Assembly (NCBI GenBank): GCA_017656505.1
Contig: JACDNU010000001.1
Location: 1-64,000, forward strand
From: Archaeoglobus sp.
GTDB taxonomy: Archaea; Halobacteriota; Archaeoglobi; Archaeoglobales; Archaeoglobaceae
Direction: 5' to 3'
Length of the DNA: 64,000 bases
A program made the translations under genes and the position numbers. The notes beneath the pieces were generated by a model, which had not been told where the DNA came from, ran no database searches, and saw only the letters and a list, made by a program, of their open reading frames with translations. The stretch's first letter is position 1. Each line of letters opens with the position of its first letter. Below, piece after piece: positions 28,924 to 39,348 of the stretch.

Positions 28924-29667
28924 TTACGCTTTCCGCCCAGCTAATTTTTCCTTCCAGTAATCCATCCACTTGCCGAATGCTTGATTCGCGAACTGAATGT
29001 AGGCATCTCTTGGCACCAGAGGTCTGCTCACCCGATTCTGCGTATCTTCCGATATACTTCCTGCCTCGATTAATTCTTTGCCAGCTTCTCTCGCTGCCTC
29101 GAATATGTCGTCTATGGCTATACCCATCTCCATCATTGGTCTTAAAGCCTCACCGTGTGGTCTCAGCAAAGCACCTGCGAACTCTCTGTTAATGTTCTTG
29201 CAGAAGGCTTTCATGTGAACCAAAAGAGGCTCGAAGTTGTCCATCTCCCAAAAACCGCAGTTTGAAATAAGCACGAGTTTGCCCCCTTTAGTTCCCTCCC
29301 TAATCGGATACCTACAGTGATCGTCTCTCAATTCGATGAAGGGTTTGGCAAGAGGGATCATCCTGTCCATCAGATTCTTCATCAATCCTGTCACACCGTC
29401 TGTGTAAACTGGAGTTGCGAAGACCCATATCTCCGCATCTCTCAACTTGGAGTTAAGCATAGCCATGTCGTCCTTGTGATAGCATTCGCCCGGATGCTTG
29501 ACCCAGCAGTAAAAGCATCCACGACATGGGTTTATCTCGAGTTTTTTTGTGTAAAAAAGCTCCACCTCTGCTCCAGCTTCCTCCATTCCCTCAATGAAGG
29601 GGTTGAGGATTAGAGATGTATTGCTTTTCTCAGCCCTTGGACTCGAATTTATTGCGACGACTTTCAT
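28924..29667 (-). CDS. flavodoxin-fold NAD(P)H-dependent FMN reductase / iron-sulfur flavoprotein-like
   Basis: VVAINSSPRAEKSNTSLIL; CRGCFYCWVKHPGECYHKDDM; TPVYTDGVTGLMKNLMDR. Confidence 0.88.
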   Translation of the reverse strand: MKVVAINSSPRAEKSNTSLILNPFIEGMEEAGAEVELFYTKKLEINPCRGCFYCWVKHPGECYHKDDMAMLNSKLRDAEIWVFATPVYTDGVTGLMKNLMDRMIPLAKPFIELRDDHCRYPIREGTKGGKLVLISNCGFWEMDNFEPLLVHMKAFCKNINREFAGALLRPHGEALRPMMEMGIAIDDIFEAAREAGKELIEAGSISEDTQNRVSRPLVPRDAYIQFANQAFGKWMDYWKEKLAGRKA

Positions 29668-29806
29668 AGAAAAGAAGGCTTGGGATTATTACTAATATTT
29701 TTCTCGGTTAGCATAGGAAGCAGAATTTTAGAACATGAACCACAGTAACTCCTGAACAACAGAATATTTTTAAAGATGAGTTGCCAAACCCTTTATGGCG
29801 GTTTGA

Positions 29807-30118
29807 ATGGGGAAAATTTTCTTCATTCTGATTTGCTTTGGAGCAATTTTCCTCGCATCTTTTATTGCCGGATGCGAAGAAGATAGCATCTACCATTGCA
29901 TGTATGAGGAGCGTTCAACCGGCTGTGGTGGAAAAGGCTGGTCTTCTTGGGAGAAAAAGTGTTTTCAATTTGATATGGAAGACTACAAGGAGGGTTGGAC
30001 ACCAGAGAAGGTGTGTAATAAATTTACCGGAAGTGATACCCACTGCGGTGGAAGTTGCTGCATATACATAGAATACCGGAACACCCACCTATCCCATGGC
30101 GAATGCCCTGAGGAGTAG
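29807..30118 (+). CDS. small Cys-rich exported (lipo)protein
   Basis: Signal peptide with lipobox-like ASFIAGC; 9 further Cys in a short mature region. Confidence 0.6.
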   Translation: MGKIFFILICFGAIFLASFIAGCEEDSIYHCMYEERSTGCGGKGWSSWEKKCFQFDMEDYKEGWTPEKVCNKFTGSDTHCGGSCCIYIEYRNTHLSHGECPEE

Positions 30119-30206
30119 CTAAAGCATAAAAAGCCAAGTATAAAATTCAACAGCACCAGGTGACATTTAGCAGTTAGCACTATCAATACTACAATCAACA
30201 GTTCAA

Positions 30207-31112
30207 TCAATCATGTAAACCATAAATCTGTCTTGGTCCAAGATACTCCGGAAATCTATCGATAAGCGATCGCCTCACAGAAAAACAAAGGTGACATGCA
30301 TCTATAAAACCTGCTTCATGCTCAATCTCGCTAACCTCATACCTTTCGGCAAGCAATGCCGGCCCACCTTCAACCAATGGCTCACAGATTGGATGTTTGT
30401 TAAAATCGTAATTCTTGACGAGTTCGGAAAGAGGGGTCTTATCCAAGTTGCCCATCAGCAAACCCTGGCAGATGTGAACGTTTCCAAATGGATCGACGTG
30501 CACCCTTTCAGGCTTTTCGAGATTCTCATATGGACATTCTCTAAATTCTTTCCAATTTTTTCTCGGAAAATCTGCCAAATCTGCCAACTTATCCGCTGCC
30601 CTCCCTCTAAACCTGAGCGAGGTTTCTCCCTTTGCTAGACTCTGAGCATCGGGCTTATCTATACAGATCGAGGATACAGGCATATTTAAAGTTCTAGCAG
30701 CAGCATACGCATTTTTGGCTAGATTTTCATTTCCACTTTTTCCTCCTTCTTCTGGATAATGAAAGGTGTCATCACTGATGCTAATATCGGAAACTCCTAA
30801 CTCTCGCAATGAAGTGAGCCAGAGCTTTGCATCCTCAGTGTTTATCGCCCAGTAAGCGTTCGTAACCACGCCCACTTTGAAACCCATACCGCTTGCGATC
30901 CTTATACCCTCCACCATTAGGGGATAGAACAAAAACGGCTCGCCCCCTTCAAAATATATCCATTCCACTCCAATTTTCTTCGCCTCTTGCAAAACAGCTT
31001 TGATTTGCCACAAAGAAAAAGTTCCCTTGGCAGCAGGGCTGGAATATACAAAGCAGTGGTCGCATTCAAAATTGCATGTGTATGTCAGAAGAAAATGAAT
31101 ACCTTCCAACAT
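30207..31112 (-). CDS. radical SAM protein with C-terminal Cys cluster
   Basis: YTCNFECDHCF CX3CX2C; C-terminal NVHICQG...CHLCF. Confidence 0.85.
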   Translation of the reverse strand: MLEGIHFLLTYTCNFECDHCFVYSSPAAKGTFSLWQIKAVLQEAKKIGVEWIYFEGGEPFLFYPLMVEGIRIASGMGFKVGVVTNAYWAINTEDAKLWLTSLRELGVSDISISDDTFHYPEEGGKSGNENLAKNAYAAARTLNMPVSSICIDKPDAQSLAKGETSLRFRGRAADKLADLADFPRKNWKEFRECPYENLEKPERVHVDPFGNVHICQGLLMGNLDKTPLSELVKNYDFNKHPICEPLVEGGPALLAERYEVSEIEHEAGFIDACHLCFSVRRSLIDRFPEYLGPRQIYGLHD

Positions 31113-31183
31113 ACTAAAGCTTGAACTCCATCATAGTTATCTTTTGCGTTACAATTAAATATAACGGTTGCAGACATACTCTA

Positions 31184-31405
31184 ATGTGCCTCTCAAAGAG
31201 GGAAAGGGAGTTCATTCAGGATTGGCTGGATTACACAGAGGGCAAGATATCACTTGTGGATTTTGTCAACAAATGGAAGACTGAAGGAAAAGACTGGAAA
31301 GTTTACATGAGGGTTCTAAGGCACAGAATAACGAAGAAATACAATAGGATGCTTGAAGATCTGATTTTCATGAAAAAATTTCTGGAGCTGGATTATCATC
31401 CTTGA
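31184..31405 (+). CDS. small uncharacterised basic protein (ORF-track start 31121; Met at 31184 more likely)
   Basis: 74-aa coding-like ORF divergent from the radical SAM gene. Confidence 0.5.
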   Translation: MCLSKREREFIQDWLDYTEGKISLVDFVNKWKTEGKDWKVYMRVLRHRITKKYNRMLEDLIFMKKFLELDYHP

Positions 31406-31429
31406 TTGTTGTCTTAAAACTCTTAACTT

Positions 31430-32410
31430 CTAAACTCTCCTCAGCTTGGCAACAAAGAATCCGGAACATCTATGAATGTGCGGATAAAATCTTCTGGCAA
31501 GTTTAACCTCCTCTTTTATGCCGGGCAGCATAAGGGCTTCCTCACCAAAGGGGATTTCCTCCATTTCAACCCCTATCCCTTTTTCCTCACAGTAATCTAA
31601 GAGATCGTTTATCACGAACTCGTTTTCTTCAGGCGTTAGGGAGCATGTGGAATATACCAAGACCCCGTTTTCCTTCAAACTCTCAATTGCTGAAAAAATC
31701 ATCTTTTTCTGCAAACCAGAGCAGAACTGGATGTCCTTCTCACCTCTGCTCACCTTCCTCGACGGATCCTTGTGTATTATTCCCTCACCGGTGCACGGAG
31801 CGTCAAGCAGGATCTTGTCAGCTTTTATCCCCGTTCGGTGAAACACGCTCGCATCCATCTTGAGAATTGCGGTGTTGATTACTCCCATCCGCTGGATGTT
31901 ATCCCTTAAAGCCCGAATTCTTTCTCTATTTACCTCCAGCGCGAGTATTACTCCCCTATTCTCCATGAGCTGGGCCAACATCGTTGTCTTTCCTCCCGGA
32001 GAGGCTGCGAAGTCGATGACAACATCCTTTCCTTTTGGATCGAGGACGAGCGGGGGGATGCACGAGCTCTTATCCATCAGATAGTAGTAGCCCATAAGGT
32101 ATTCGGGCGTCGCCCCGGCAGAGTATCTTTCTTCCAAAATTTCGTAGCAAAAATCTACCTCTGTTTTCTCGAGTCTGAAACCCCTCTTTTCCATTCTTTT
32201 TATGAGATCCTTTTCTTTTACCTTCAGGGTGTTCACCCTCAGGTATTTGGGAACGCTTTCCATCGCTTCAATCAGCTTGAGCGTTTGCTCTCTCCCGAAA
32301 AACCTCTCCCACCTTCTAACTATGAATTCGTCATAGCCAAATTCCTCACTAACCTTTTTTGAAAAATTGGTGGAGGGGAAGTCCAAGACCTCAGATTTCC
32401 CGGGATTCAT
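31430..32410 (-). CDS. NSUN/NOL1-NOP2-Sun family RNA m5C methyltransferase
   Basis: FAASPGGKTTMLAQLM, LLDAPCTGEG, YSTCSLTPEENE motifs. Confidence 0.92.
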   Translation of the reverse strand: MNPGKSEVLDFPSTNFSKKVSEEFGYDEFIVRRWERFFGREQTLKLIEAMESVPKYLRVNTLKVKEKDLIKRMEKRGFRLEKTEVDFCYEILEERYSAGATPEYLMGYYYLMDKSSCIPPLVLDPKGKDVVIDFAASPGGKTTMLAQLMENRGVILALEVNRERIRALRDNIQRMGVINTAILKMDASVFHRTGIKADKILLDAPCTGEGIIHKDPSRKVSRGEKDIQFCSGLQKKMIFSAIESLKENGVLVYSTCSLTPEENEFVINDLLDYCEEKGIGVEMEEIPFGEEALMLPGIKEEVKLARRFYPHIHRCSGFFVAKLRRV

Positions 32411-32958
32411 CAGCTCTGCCTGTCGAAGAAGGGATTTTTAGAGGCGGAAGTCAAAGGAATCCCCAGCACGACATCTGACTTGGCGTATCCAAGTTTTTTT
32501 GCCGCAACCCCTATGCGGTACATGATTCTGTTGTCTATTCCGATCACTGCAGCAAGCTTTGCAGCCGAGCCGAGGGCGATTCCCAAATCTATCAGCTTGT
32601 AAGCGCAATTCGGGCCGGAAAAGTCCTGGCCGCTAACCCTTCCAGCTTTCTTAAGCTGATCGCACGTCTCAAAACCGCATGCACCGCAATTCAGGCCGAG
32701 GGTCTTATCTCCGAAGACTCCGATGATCACAACGGCTTCGGCAGCCTCAACCCCCTTTGCATCCCTAACGAAGTCTTTATGCCTTGATTCCATCTCCTTC
32801 ATTGCCTTGGCAAGCTTTTCCTTCTCGACACCATCTATCAAAAGAATCTCAAGGCTATCCTCGCCCTTAGCCTTCGGAGCCGTTCTTGCTGTGATAAGAA
32901 GCTGATAAGCTGCTTGCTTTATTATTTCATCTCTTATATTTTTTTCATTTAGAATCAT
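32410..32958 (-). CDS. DUF2148 ferredoxin-like protein
   Basis: NCGACGFETCDQLKKA...GPNCAYKLIDLGIALGSAAKLAA. Confidence 0.82.
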   Translation of the reverse strand: MILNEKNIRDEIIKQAAYQLLITARTAPKAKGEDSLEILLIDGVEKEKLAKAMKEMESRHKDFVRDAKGVEAAEAVVIIGVFGDKTLGLNCGACGFETCDQLKKAGRVSGQDFSGPNCAYKLIDLGIALGSAAKLAAVIGIDNRIMYRIGVAAKKLGYAKSDVVLGIPLTSASKNPFFDRQS

Positions 32959-33004
32959 GGTAAAATTACGGCAGGAAAGGATTTAATCATTTCGTCTTGC
33001 CGAA

Positions 33005-33859
33005 CTAAAACGCTCCTGCCAGAAATCCTATTAGCCCGAAAAGCATCGCAACCAGACTCTCCTTCCGGTACTTTTTTATCTCTCGGATCCCAAATTTTCC
33101 GGAAAGCAGCTCGAACGAGATCTTGAGTAGAATAAAATCGGTTATCAGAACGGGAATCAAGTACTTAAAATCGAAAATAAATTTATCTAGGAAGAGAAAA
33201 GGTATCGGGCTTAAAACAACGCTAAGAATGAAGATCACGGCCGAATACTTTGCGGCTATTCTTGTTCCTTTCGTTCTGGCGATCGTCTTAACATCCCTCA
33301 ATGCATCCCCCTCAACATCCTCGATCCCTTTCATTATCTCTCTTGCAAATCCTGACAGAAACGCTATGCCCGCCAGCACGGCCACCGCTGGTGTGACGGA
33401 ATTCAAAGCCACAACACTTCCGAAGATGAAGGGGGCCGCCATTGAAAATGCTATATAGACATTTCCGGCGATGCCAAACTCCTTCAACTTTAAATCGTAG
33501 ATAAAGCCAGCCATCGTAATCAGGAAAGCAAGCAGAAACGCTTCAAGGCTAATTAAAACCGAGGCAATAAAGCCAAGTGGGGTTAGCAAAATAGCAACTG
33601 CCAAAGCGTGGCTTCTGGAAAGGTCACCTCTAACCAAAGGCCTGTCCATTCTTTTGTTTCTCAAATCAACCTCGTAATCACAGTAGTCGTTTAGCGAGAA
33701 AGCAGCTGCTTGCAAAAAAATTGCAGTAAGAATCCCAAACAAAAGCTTTTGAGGTTCAATTGCAATTCCTGAAGAAACGACTACACCTATCACAACACCA
33801 ATACCATACATCAAGCCGTGTTCAAGGCGAGTAAGCTCCCATAAGGCTTTAATTTTCAT
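33005..33859 (-). CDS. UbiA family prenyltransferase, probable digeranylgeranylglyceryl phosphate synthase
   Basis: NDYCDYEVDLRNKRMDRPLVRGDLS and ADLKLKEFG-type Asp motifs; adjacent to GGGP synthase. Confidence 0.85.
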   Translation of the reverse strand: MKIKALWELTRLEHGLMYGIGVVIGVVVSSGIAIEPQKLLFGILTAIFLQAAAFSLNDYCDYEVDLRNKRMDRPLVRGDLSRSHALAVAILLTPLGFIASVLISLEAFLLAFLITMAGFIYDLKLKEFGIAGNVYIAFSMAAPFIFGSVVALNSVTPAVAVLAGIAFLSGFAREIMKGIEDVEGDALRDVKTIARTKGTRIAAKYSAVIFILSVVLSPIPFLFLDKFIFDFKYLIPVLITDFILLKISFELLSGKFGIREIKKYRKESLVAMLFGLIGFLAGAF

Positions 33860-33863
33860 CCAA

Positions 33864-34592
33864 TCAGTCCTTCGGAATTGTTTCCAGATATTTCTCAATT
33901 CCCTTCTCGTAGATTACGTTTCCAACGATAATAATGTCCGCAAACTCAAGCATCTCCATCGCTTTCTCCCTGCTATCTATTCCCCCTCCGTAAACAAGGG
34001 TAGATTTCTCAAGAACACTCGAAACCTCTCTAACAACTCCTGGATCTCCATAGGTTCCGCTATATTCGATGTAAATTATTGGCAGACTGTATATCCTCTC
34101 CCCAACCAAGGCATAACTTGCCGCTTCTTCTGCTGAAAGATTGCAAATGGCATTCGTGACTCTAGCGACCGCAGAATTTGGATTTAGAACTACGTAGCCT
34201 TCCATTACCACCTTTTCAAGCATTTTCGCAAACTCGTTTAGCCTGCTGTAGTGCATGGCTATCCATTTCGCATGCTTTCCTGTTATCCACTCTCCATCCC
34301 TTGAATTGAGGACTGTTGGAACGAAAAGATAATCTCCAGCATAAACAACGTTTGAGGGATCTGAGGGCTCAACAACTGTTGGGAGACCATGTTCTTTTAT
34401 TTTTTCGAGCAAGTCCATTGCTTTCTCGAAGGTAACACCTTCCGTGCCTGAAACCATTACAGCATCGGTTCCACTTTCAGCAACAGCCTTGATGATTTCA
34501 TCTGGATTTTCTCTGTCAGGATCGAGCTTCGTTATGTGTCTCCAACCTCTCCACCCAGGTTTCGATTCCATGACTTTCCCCGATAAAGCCAT
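33864..34592 (-). CDS. geranylgeranylglyceryl phosphate synthase (PcrB family)
   Basis: [49 protein letters not shown] motifs. Confidence 0.92.
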   Translation of the reverse strand: MALSGKVMESKPGWRGWRHITKLDPDRENPDEIIKAVAESGTDAVMVSGTEGVTFEKAMDLLEKIKEHGLPTVVEPSDPSNVVYAGDYLFVPTVLNSRDGEWITGKHAKWIAMHYSRLNEFAKMLEKVVMEGYVVLNPNSAVARVTNAICNLSAEEAASYALVGERIYSLPIIYIEYSGTYGDPGVVREVSSVLEKSTLVYGGGIDSREKAMEMLEFADIIIVGNVIYEKGIEKYLETIPKD

Positions 34593-34688
34593 CTTGAAGG
34601 TTTTAAATAAAGTTTACTTTCGGCAAAAAAAGAAAAACGGATTTCACTAAAATTGATTAAATTATCTTGATCAATCTAAATTGCTGAC

Positions 34689-34829
34689 CTAAATTGCCTT
34701 TACCCTCTTTTTGAGGGCGGGAGGTCTTGGTTTGAGCAGAACTCTATTTCCACATCTCGTGCATTGAATTAGATTCCTCTCCAGATCGACATCCACCTCT
34801 GCCTGACAAACTAGGCAGATGTAGCTCAT
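34689..34829 (-). CDS. rpoP: DNA-directed RNA polymerase subunit P (Rpb12-like), 46 aa
   Basis: My translation: MSYICLVCQAEVDVDLERNLIQCTRCGNRVLLKPRPPALKKRVKAI; Zn ribbon CxxC..CxxC; next to L37Ae; absent from ORF track. Confidence 0.9.
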   Translation of the reverse strand: MSYICLVCQAEVDVDLERNLIQCTRCGNRVLLKPRPPALKKRVKAI

Positions 34830-35092
34830 ACCATGCCACCTGCCTTGGCAATTTTATCATACATCTTCGAACTTGGGGTTGAGGGAGCGTAAGTTCCACC
34901 AGCAAATTTATGGCCACAACTCTTGCATTCCCAGATTCCGGTTCCTACCCTCTTCACACTCCTCTTCCCGCATTTCTTACAGACGTACTTCTGCCTCTGA
35001 ACACTCTCGATTTTTACTATACTCTTCCTCACTTTTACTCCATATCTTGCGCCGAACTTTCCGGCGGCCTTTACTTTTTTCGTTCTTGGCAT
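34826..35092 (-). CDS. rpl37ae: 50S ribosomal protein L37Ae
   Basis: YVCKKCGKRSVKRVGTGIWECKSCGHKFAGGTY. Confidence 0.95.
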   Translation of the reverse strand: MPRTKKVKAAGKFGARYGVKVRKSIVKIESVQRQKYVCKKCGKRSVKRVGTGIWECKSCGHKFAGGTYAPSTPSSKMYDKIAKAGGMV

Positions 35093-35161
35093 CTGGATTC
35101 CCCCTTAGTTAACCATTCTTTTGTTTCGTCTTTTGTTTCGATACCATCTGGATACCTTCTT

Positions 35162-35941
35162 TCAGATATCCTTCAGAAGCTCTCTGACTTCCCTAGCCTT
35201 CTCCACACTGACATCGATGAGTTCATAAAATTTTTGTTCGCTGAGCAGATAGCTTCCACTCTTCTGCATAGCAACGATGTTATCATCCTTGTCTGAGGTT
35301 ATTGTGATCAGTCTTTGCCCGACGCTCATCTCATCTCTAGTTGGGTCTACCAAAAACTTGTCGCCAACAACCAATGAAGTTATGGCAACGGGCAGATTCC
35401 TAACTGGCAACGGAAAGTCATCTCCCAGCTCGAATCTCTCGGCCGGAACCGTTGTGTTAAGCAAGGCTGAAATCGCAGCTAAGGCTGAGGCATCCACCAA
35501 ATTCCCATCATCGTCGAGAGCGTGAATGTCGATAAAGATCATCCACACCTTCTCTCCTTCCTCAACGCAAAGCTTTGTTAAATCCACTGCCTCACTCTCC
35601 CTTATCCCCCTATCAACAACCCTCGCGAGCTCGATAGAGGTTTCATCTGGTGGCCCAGCTTCAAAGGTTGGTGAAGCCAGTGGGACGAGTTCCGCATTCG
35701 TTATTATAACCCCTCTGTCGGGAACATCCGGAAAAGGCTCCCCTGGCTGCATTTTTATTCCAACTAGAACCTGGGTGTCGCCCAGCTTAACCAAAGCCGA
35801 GCCTTCGGCTTTGGATATTATGTTCGTTTCAATCTCGATCGACCTTATCTCATCAAGCTTTCTTCCGTCTATCCTCTCTCCATCCCTAAGCTTTGAGAGG
35901 ACATAATCCTTTTTTATGTCCATCAGAATCTCTTCTCCCAT
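35162..35941 (-). CDS. rrp42: exosome complex RNA-binding subunit Rrp42
   Basis: RNase PH fold; DGRKLDEIRSIEIETN...GSALVKLGDTQVLVGIK; operon context. Confidence 0.94.
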   Translation of the reverse strand: MGEEILMDIKKDYVLSKLRDGERIDGRKLDEIRSIEIETNIISKAEGSALVKLGDTQVLVGIKMQPGEPFPDVPDRGVIITNAELVPLASPTFEAGPPDETSIELARVVDRGIRESEAVDLTKLCVEEGEKVWMIFIDIHALDDDGNLVDASALAAISALLNTTVPAERFELGDDFPLPVRNLPVAITSLVVGDKFLVDPTRDEMSVGQRLITITSDKDDNIVAMQKSGSYLLSEQKFYELIDVSVEKAREVRELLKDI

Positions 35942-35980
35942 GCTAACTCCTCCTCGCTAACTCTGCTTATTCCTCCTGGC

Positions 35981-36766
35981 TCATTCCTCCTCTATTTCGA
36001 TGGCCTCGTATTTCTTCATTATCGCCTCTCTCTGGAGGTTGTAGATCTTCATCGCTCCTTCTTTTGCCATTTCCAGAGCTTTCTTCATCTCCTCAACCGT
36101 CATTTTTCCATCCATTTGCACGAGGGCTATGGACTCTATTTTCCCATTCCGAATTACGAAAGCAAATGGAACGTCAGCCTCGCCGTAGTTGTCTTCCTCT
36201 TTCATTGGATCCAAAACAAGCACGCCATCAACCTTTGCTACAGCGACTGAAGTTATTAAACCCCTCATTGGAATTCCAGCATCGACCAAAGCTACGGTTG
36301 CTGCGTTAAGGCAGGCTGTCCTCGTTCCAGCATCGGCTTGCAAAACCTCAACGAAGATGTCGATTCCGGATCTCGGAAAAAGTTCTTTCATGATAACTGG
36401 CTCGTAAGCTTCTCTGCTAACCTTTGAAATCTCCACACTCCTCCTATCCGGGCCCGGCCTCTTTCTCTCTTCCACACTGAATGGTGCCATGTTGTAGCGG
36501 TATCTTATTACCGCTTTGCTCGGCTCCTGCAGATGCCTTGGATGTACCTCCCTCGGCCCGTAAACGGCTGCAACTACTTTATTCCTTCCCATCTCAAGAT
36601 AGCATGAACCATCTGCCCTCTTCAAAACTCCAGCCTCGATCTTTATTGGTCTCAGCTCATTAAAATCCCTTCCATCCAGCCTTTTTCCATCGATAATCAG
36701 CTGGATTTCATCCTTTCTTAACTTTTCCTCCTCAGGTTTGTCAACCTCAAATTCATCTCCTTTCAT
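35981..36766 (-). CDS. rrp41: exosome complex exonuclease Rrp41
   Basis: RNase PH fold; [32 protein letters not shown]; operon context. Confidence 0.95.
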   Translation of the reverse strand: MKGDEFEVDKPEEEKLRKDEIQLIIDGKRLDGRDFNELRPIKIEAGVLKRADGSCYLEMGRNKVVAAVYGPREVHPRHLQEPSKAVIRYRYNMAPFSVEERKRPGPDRRSVEISKVSREAYEPVIMKELFPRSGIDIFVEVLQADAGTRTACLNAATVALVDAGIPMRGLITSVAVAKVDGVLVLDPMKEEDNYGEADVPFAFVIRNGKIESIALVQMDGKMTVEEMKKALEMAKEGAMKIYNLQREAIMKKYEAIEIEEE

Positions 36767-37433
36767 TCTGTAATCCCTCTTTCCTCCTTTTTATGAACTC
36801 GGTTATCCTGTCAGTTAGGCCTTCCGTATGGGCCTCCTTCTCAATTTTGTAAATTGCCTCCTCTACAATATCAACCTTTCTTCTATCCCCACTAAGCCAG
36901 ATCAGCCCGTTCTGGCCGACTACAATCTGAACTCCCAATTCATTCTTTAAGAGTTTGATCATACTCCCTTTCTTGCCTATAACTCTCGGCACGCGGGTAG
37001 GATTTATAGCGACTATCCTCCCAAACCTTATCGGCCTGCAAACCTTGTCTTTCATTGTCAATGTAACCTTCATCTTCGGATCTATCGCGATTACCTTGGC
37101 TATTATCGCATCATCCATGTCTAGAATGTCGTTCATCTTCCTCCCCCTGACTTCAGGTTTCTCAGAAGTGGGAAGAAAAGCCTGATAGGGAGAGTTTATG
37201 TCAACATTCCAGCCGTTTGAGACAACCTCTCTAACGATGCCAATCACAACATCTCCTGGAGAAGGGATGTATCTGCCCTTTAGCGGGATAATCCTGACCA
37301 TATTGTCCGTTTTGTCCATCAAACCCATTATCTTCGCGTAAACCTTTCCGTTTTCAACGAAAGTTCCATATCCGGCTGTCCTTGGATTTGTGCTCACTAA
37401 ATCTCCTGGAAGAACAAGCTTTCTTGCGTTCAT
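36753..37433 (-). CDS. rrp4: exosome complex RNA-binding protein Rrp4
   Basis: S1/KH architecture; [27 protein letters not shown]. Confidence 0.94.
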   Translation of the reverse strand: MNARKLVLPGDLVSTNPRTAGYGTFVENGKVYAKIMGLMDKTDNMVRIIPLKGRYIPSPGDVVIGIVREVVSNGWNVDINSPYQAFLPTSEKPEVRGRKMNDILDMDDAIIAKVIAIDPKMKVTLTMKDKVCRPIRFGRIVAINPTRVPRVIGKKGSMIKLLKNELGVQIVVGQNGLIWLSGDRRKVDIVEEAIYKIEKEAHTEGLTDRITEFIKRRKEGLQNERR

Positions 37434-38137
37434 CCGTGAATCCTCCTTAAAACCTTTGTTAGAGCTTCTCCTTGAGTAAGCCTTCCCAGCATCTCAAGCA
37501 GATCCCCCTGCATTCCGGCCGGAATTCTGAGAACACAGATCCAGCTTCCGTCCTTCTGCCATTCCTCTTTGATTACGGTCCCAAATGAATATATTGCTCC
37601 CATTGCCTTTCCCGTGTAAGCAGGGGGGATTTTTACTGCTATTTCCACTTCTTCAATTCTTATCGGAATTATTGGCTTTAAAGCTTTGATTATGTCCTTA
37701 ACCTGAGCCTCAACAGTTTTGAATATGTCAACATGGATCTTCGCTTCCTCCATCGCCCTTTCAATCCTCGAAGGGGGGTGAGGAGTTCCGGTTCTCGGAT
37801 CAACGGTGTTTTTCCTTATAAATTCAACTATCTGCTTCTTCTTCTGCTCGAGCATCTCCCTTCTTTGCTCGGCGGTGATCTGAACATCGCCTTCGATAAT
37901 TATCGTTTTGATGATTTCTTCAATACTGTTCGTTCCGAAATACTTTGAAAGCTCCTCCATAGCAACTCTCTCTCCCTTTTTCGCATCCCTGAAGATCTCT
38001 TCACTCGCTATTAGATCTTCAAAGTTTACTTCCCTGCCTTCTTTAAGATCTCTTGCTAAATACGGATCGACCAAAACCTCAAAAGTCTCTCCACCCTTTT
38101 TTAGTCTTGCAATCACAGCTTTCTCTAGGGATACCAT
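37430..38137 (-). CDS. ribosome maturation protein SDO1/SBDS homolog
   Basis: [29 protein letters not shown]...[18 protein letters not shown]. Confidence 0.94.
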   Translation of the reverse strand: MVSLEKAVIARLKKGGETFEVLVDPYLARDLKEGREVNFEDLIASEEIFRDAKKGERVAMEELSKYFGTNSIEEIIKTIIIEGDVQITAEQRREMLEQKKKQIVEFIRKNTVDPRTGTPHPPSRIERAMEEAKIHVDIFKTVEAQVKDIIKALKPIIPIRIEEVEIAVKIPPAYTGKAMGAIYSFGTVIKEEWQKDGSWICVLRIPAGMQGDLLEMLGRLTQGEALTKVLRRIHG

Positions 38138-38164
38138 TCTATCCCTTTACTCCTTTAAACCCAA

Positions 38165-38908
38165 TCACCCTTTGGAGAGTTCTTGCCTGAGGACTTCGTT
38201 TGCCTTCTCAACGTAGGGTTCGAGCTCTTTCTCTGTAAACTGCTTGAATTTCTTGTCTTTAACTTCCACTATCCCCATATCGATAGCATTAGCCTTAACT
38301 TCCGACTCAATTGCCTTTCCCATAGCTATCAAGCCCTTCACGATAGCATCCTCAAGACTCATGTCCTCGGAATACTCCTTCTCGAAATACTCCATAACTG
38401 CATTTCTTCCCGCTCCAATTGCCGTTGCTTTGTACTCGAGCAAAGCACCACTCGGATCGGTTTCGTAAAGTTTTGCATCATCGTCAACGCCTGCAATCAG
38501 CAACGAAACTCCGAACGGTCTGACCCCTCCAAACTGGGTAAATTGCTGCTTGAAATCGCAAATCTTTTTCGCCAGATCTTTAACGCTAATCGGCTCATCA
38601 TAGGTTAGCCTGCTTATCTGAGCTTCAATTCTCGCCCTATCAACCAGAACCCTAGCATCTGCTACCAAACCAGAAGTTGCAATGCATATGTGCTCATCGA
38701 TCTTGTAAACCTTCTCAATCGTATCAGCTTCAAGCAGCTTGCTCGCAACTCTTCTGTCTGCTAAAATAACCACACCCTCTTTAGTTTTTATTCCTATGGC
38801 CGTTGCACCTCTTTTCACAGCCTCTCGTGCATATTCAACCTGAAAGAGCCTTCCATCTGGGCTGAAAACCGTAATTGCTCTATCATAACCCATCTGTGGT
38901 ATTTGCAT
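38165..38908 (-). CDS. psmA: proteasome subunit alpha
   Basis: [36 protein letters not shown]. Confidence 0.97.
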   Translation of the reverse strand: MQIPQMGYDRAITVFSPDGRLFQVEYAREAVKRGATAIGIKTKEGVVILADRRVASKLLEADTIEKVYKIDEHICIATSGLVADARVLVDRARIEAQISRLTYDEPISVKDLAKKICDFKQQFTQFGGVRPFGVSLLIAGVDDDAKLYETDPSGALLEYKATAIGAGRNAVMEYFEKEYSEDMSLEDAIVKGLIAMGKAIESEVKANAIDMGIVEVKDKKFKQFTEKELEPYVEKANEVLRQELSKG

Positions 38909-39248
38909 CCTTAAACACCTCCATATATTTTGTTTTGCATTTTCTTATCGTTCCGCTCACTCCAAGGATGAGGGGTAAGACCCTTTCCCCTTGGATTTCA
39001 TTTATTAGGGTTAGCGCGATTTTTACTTTCTCCAAAGCTTCGTTATAGCACCTCACTATTCCGTATTCTCCATCGAAGTATTCAATCCATATTCCAGCGT
39101 GAGAGCTTCCTACCTCACCAAACAGCGATAACATGCTGTCCATTAGCTTAAGAGCGATTTCCTTCCGCTCCACTGGATTGCTAAGTCCAATAAGCCTAAA
39201 TGCAATATATCTTTTTCTGTGCCTCAGAGAAGGTGGAAGTCTCTTCAA
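38883..39248 (-). CDS. rnp2: ribonuclease P protein component 2 (Pop5-like)
   Basis: [18 protein letters not shown]...[20 protein letters not shown]; next to psmA. Confidence 0.9.
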   Translation of the reverse strand: MKRLPPSLRHRKRYIAFRLIGLSNPVERKEIALKLMDSMLSLFGEVGSSHAGIWIEYFDGEYGIVRCYNEALEKVKIALTLINEIQGERVLPLILGVSGTIRKCKTKYMEVFKDANTTDGL

Positions 39249-39348
39249 TCTATCCCTCTTTCGAAAGTTAATGGAGAGATATTAAAATCTGCTGAAAGTA
39301 AACTCCGAAATTCAAAACCCTTTTATCGGCTAACATTTAAAAAAGACC

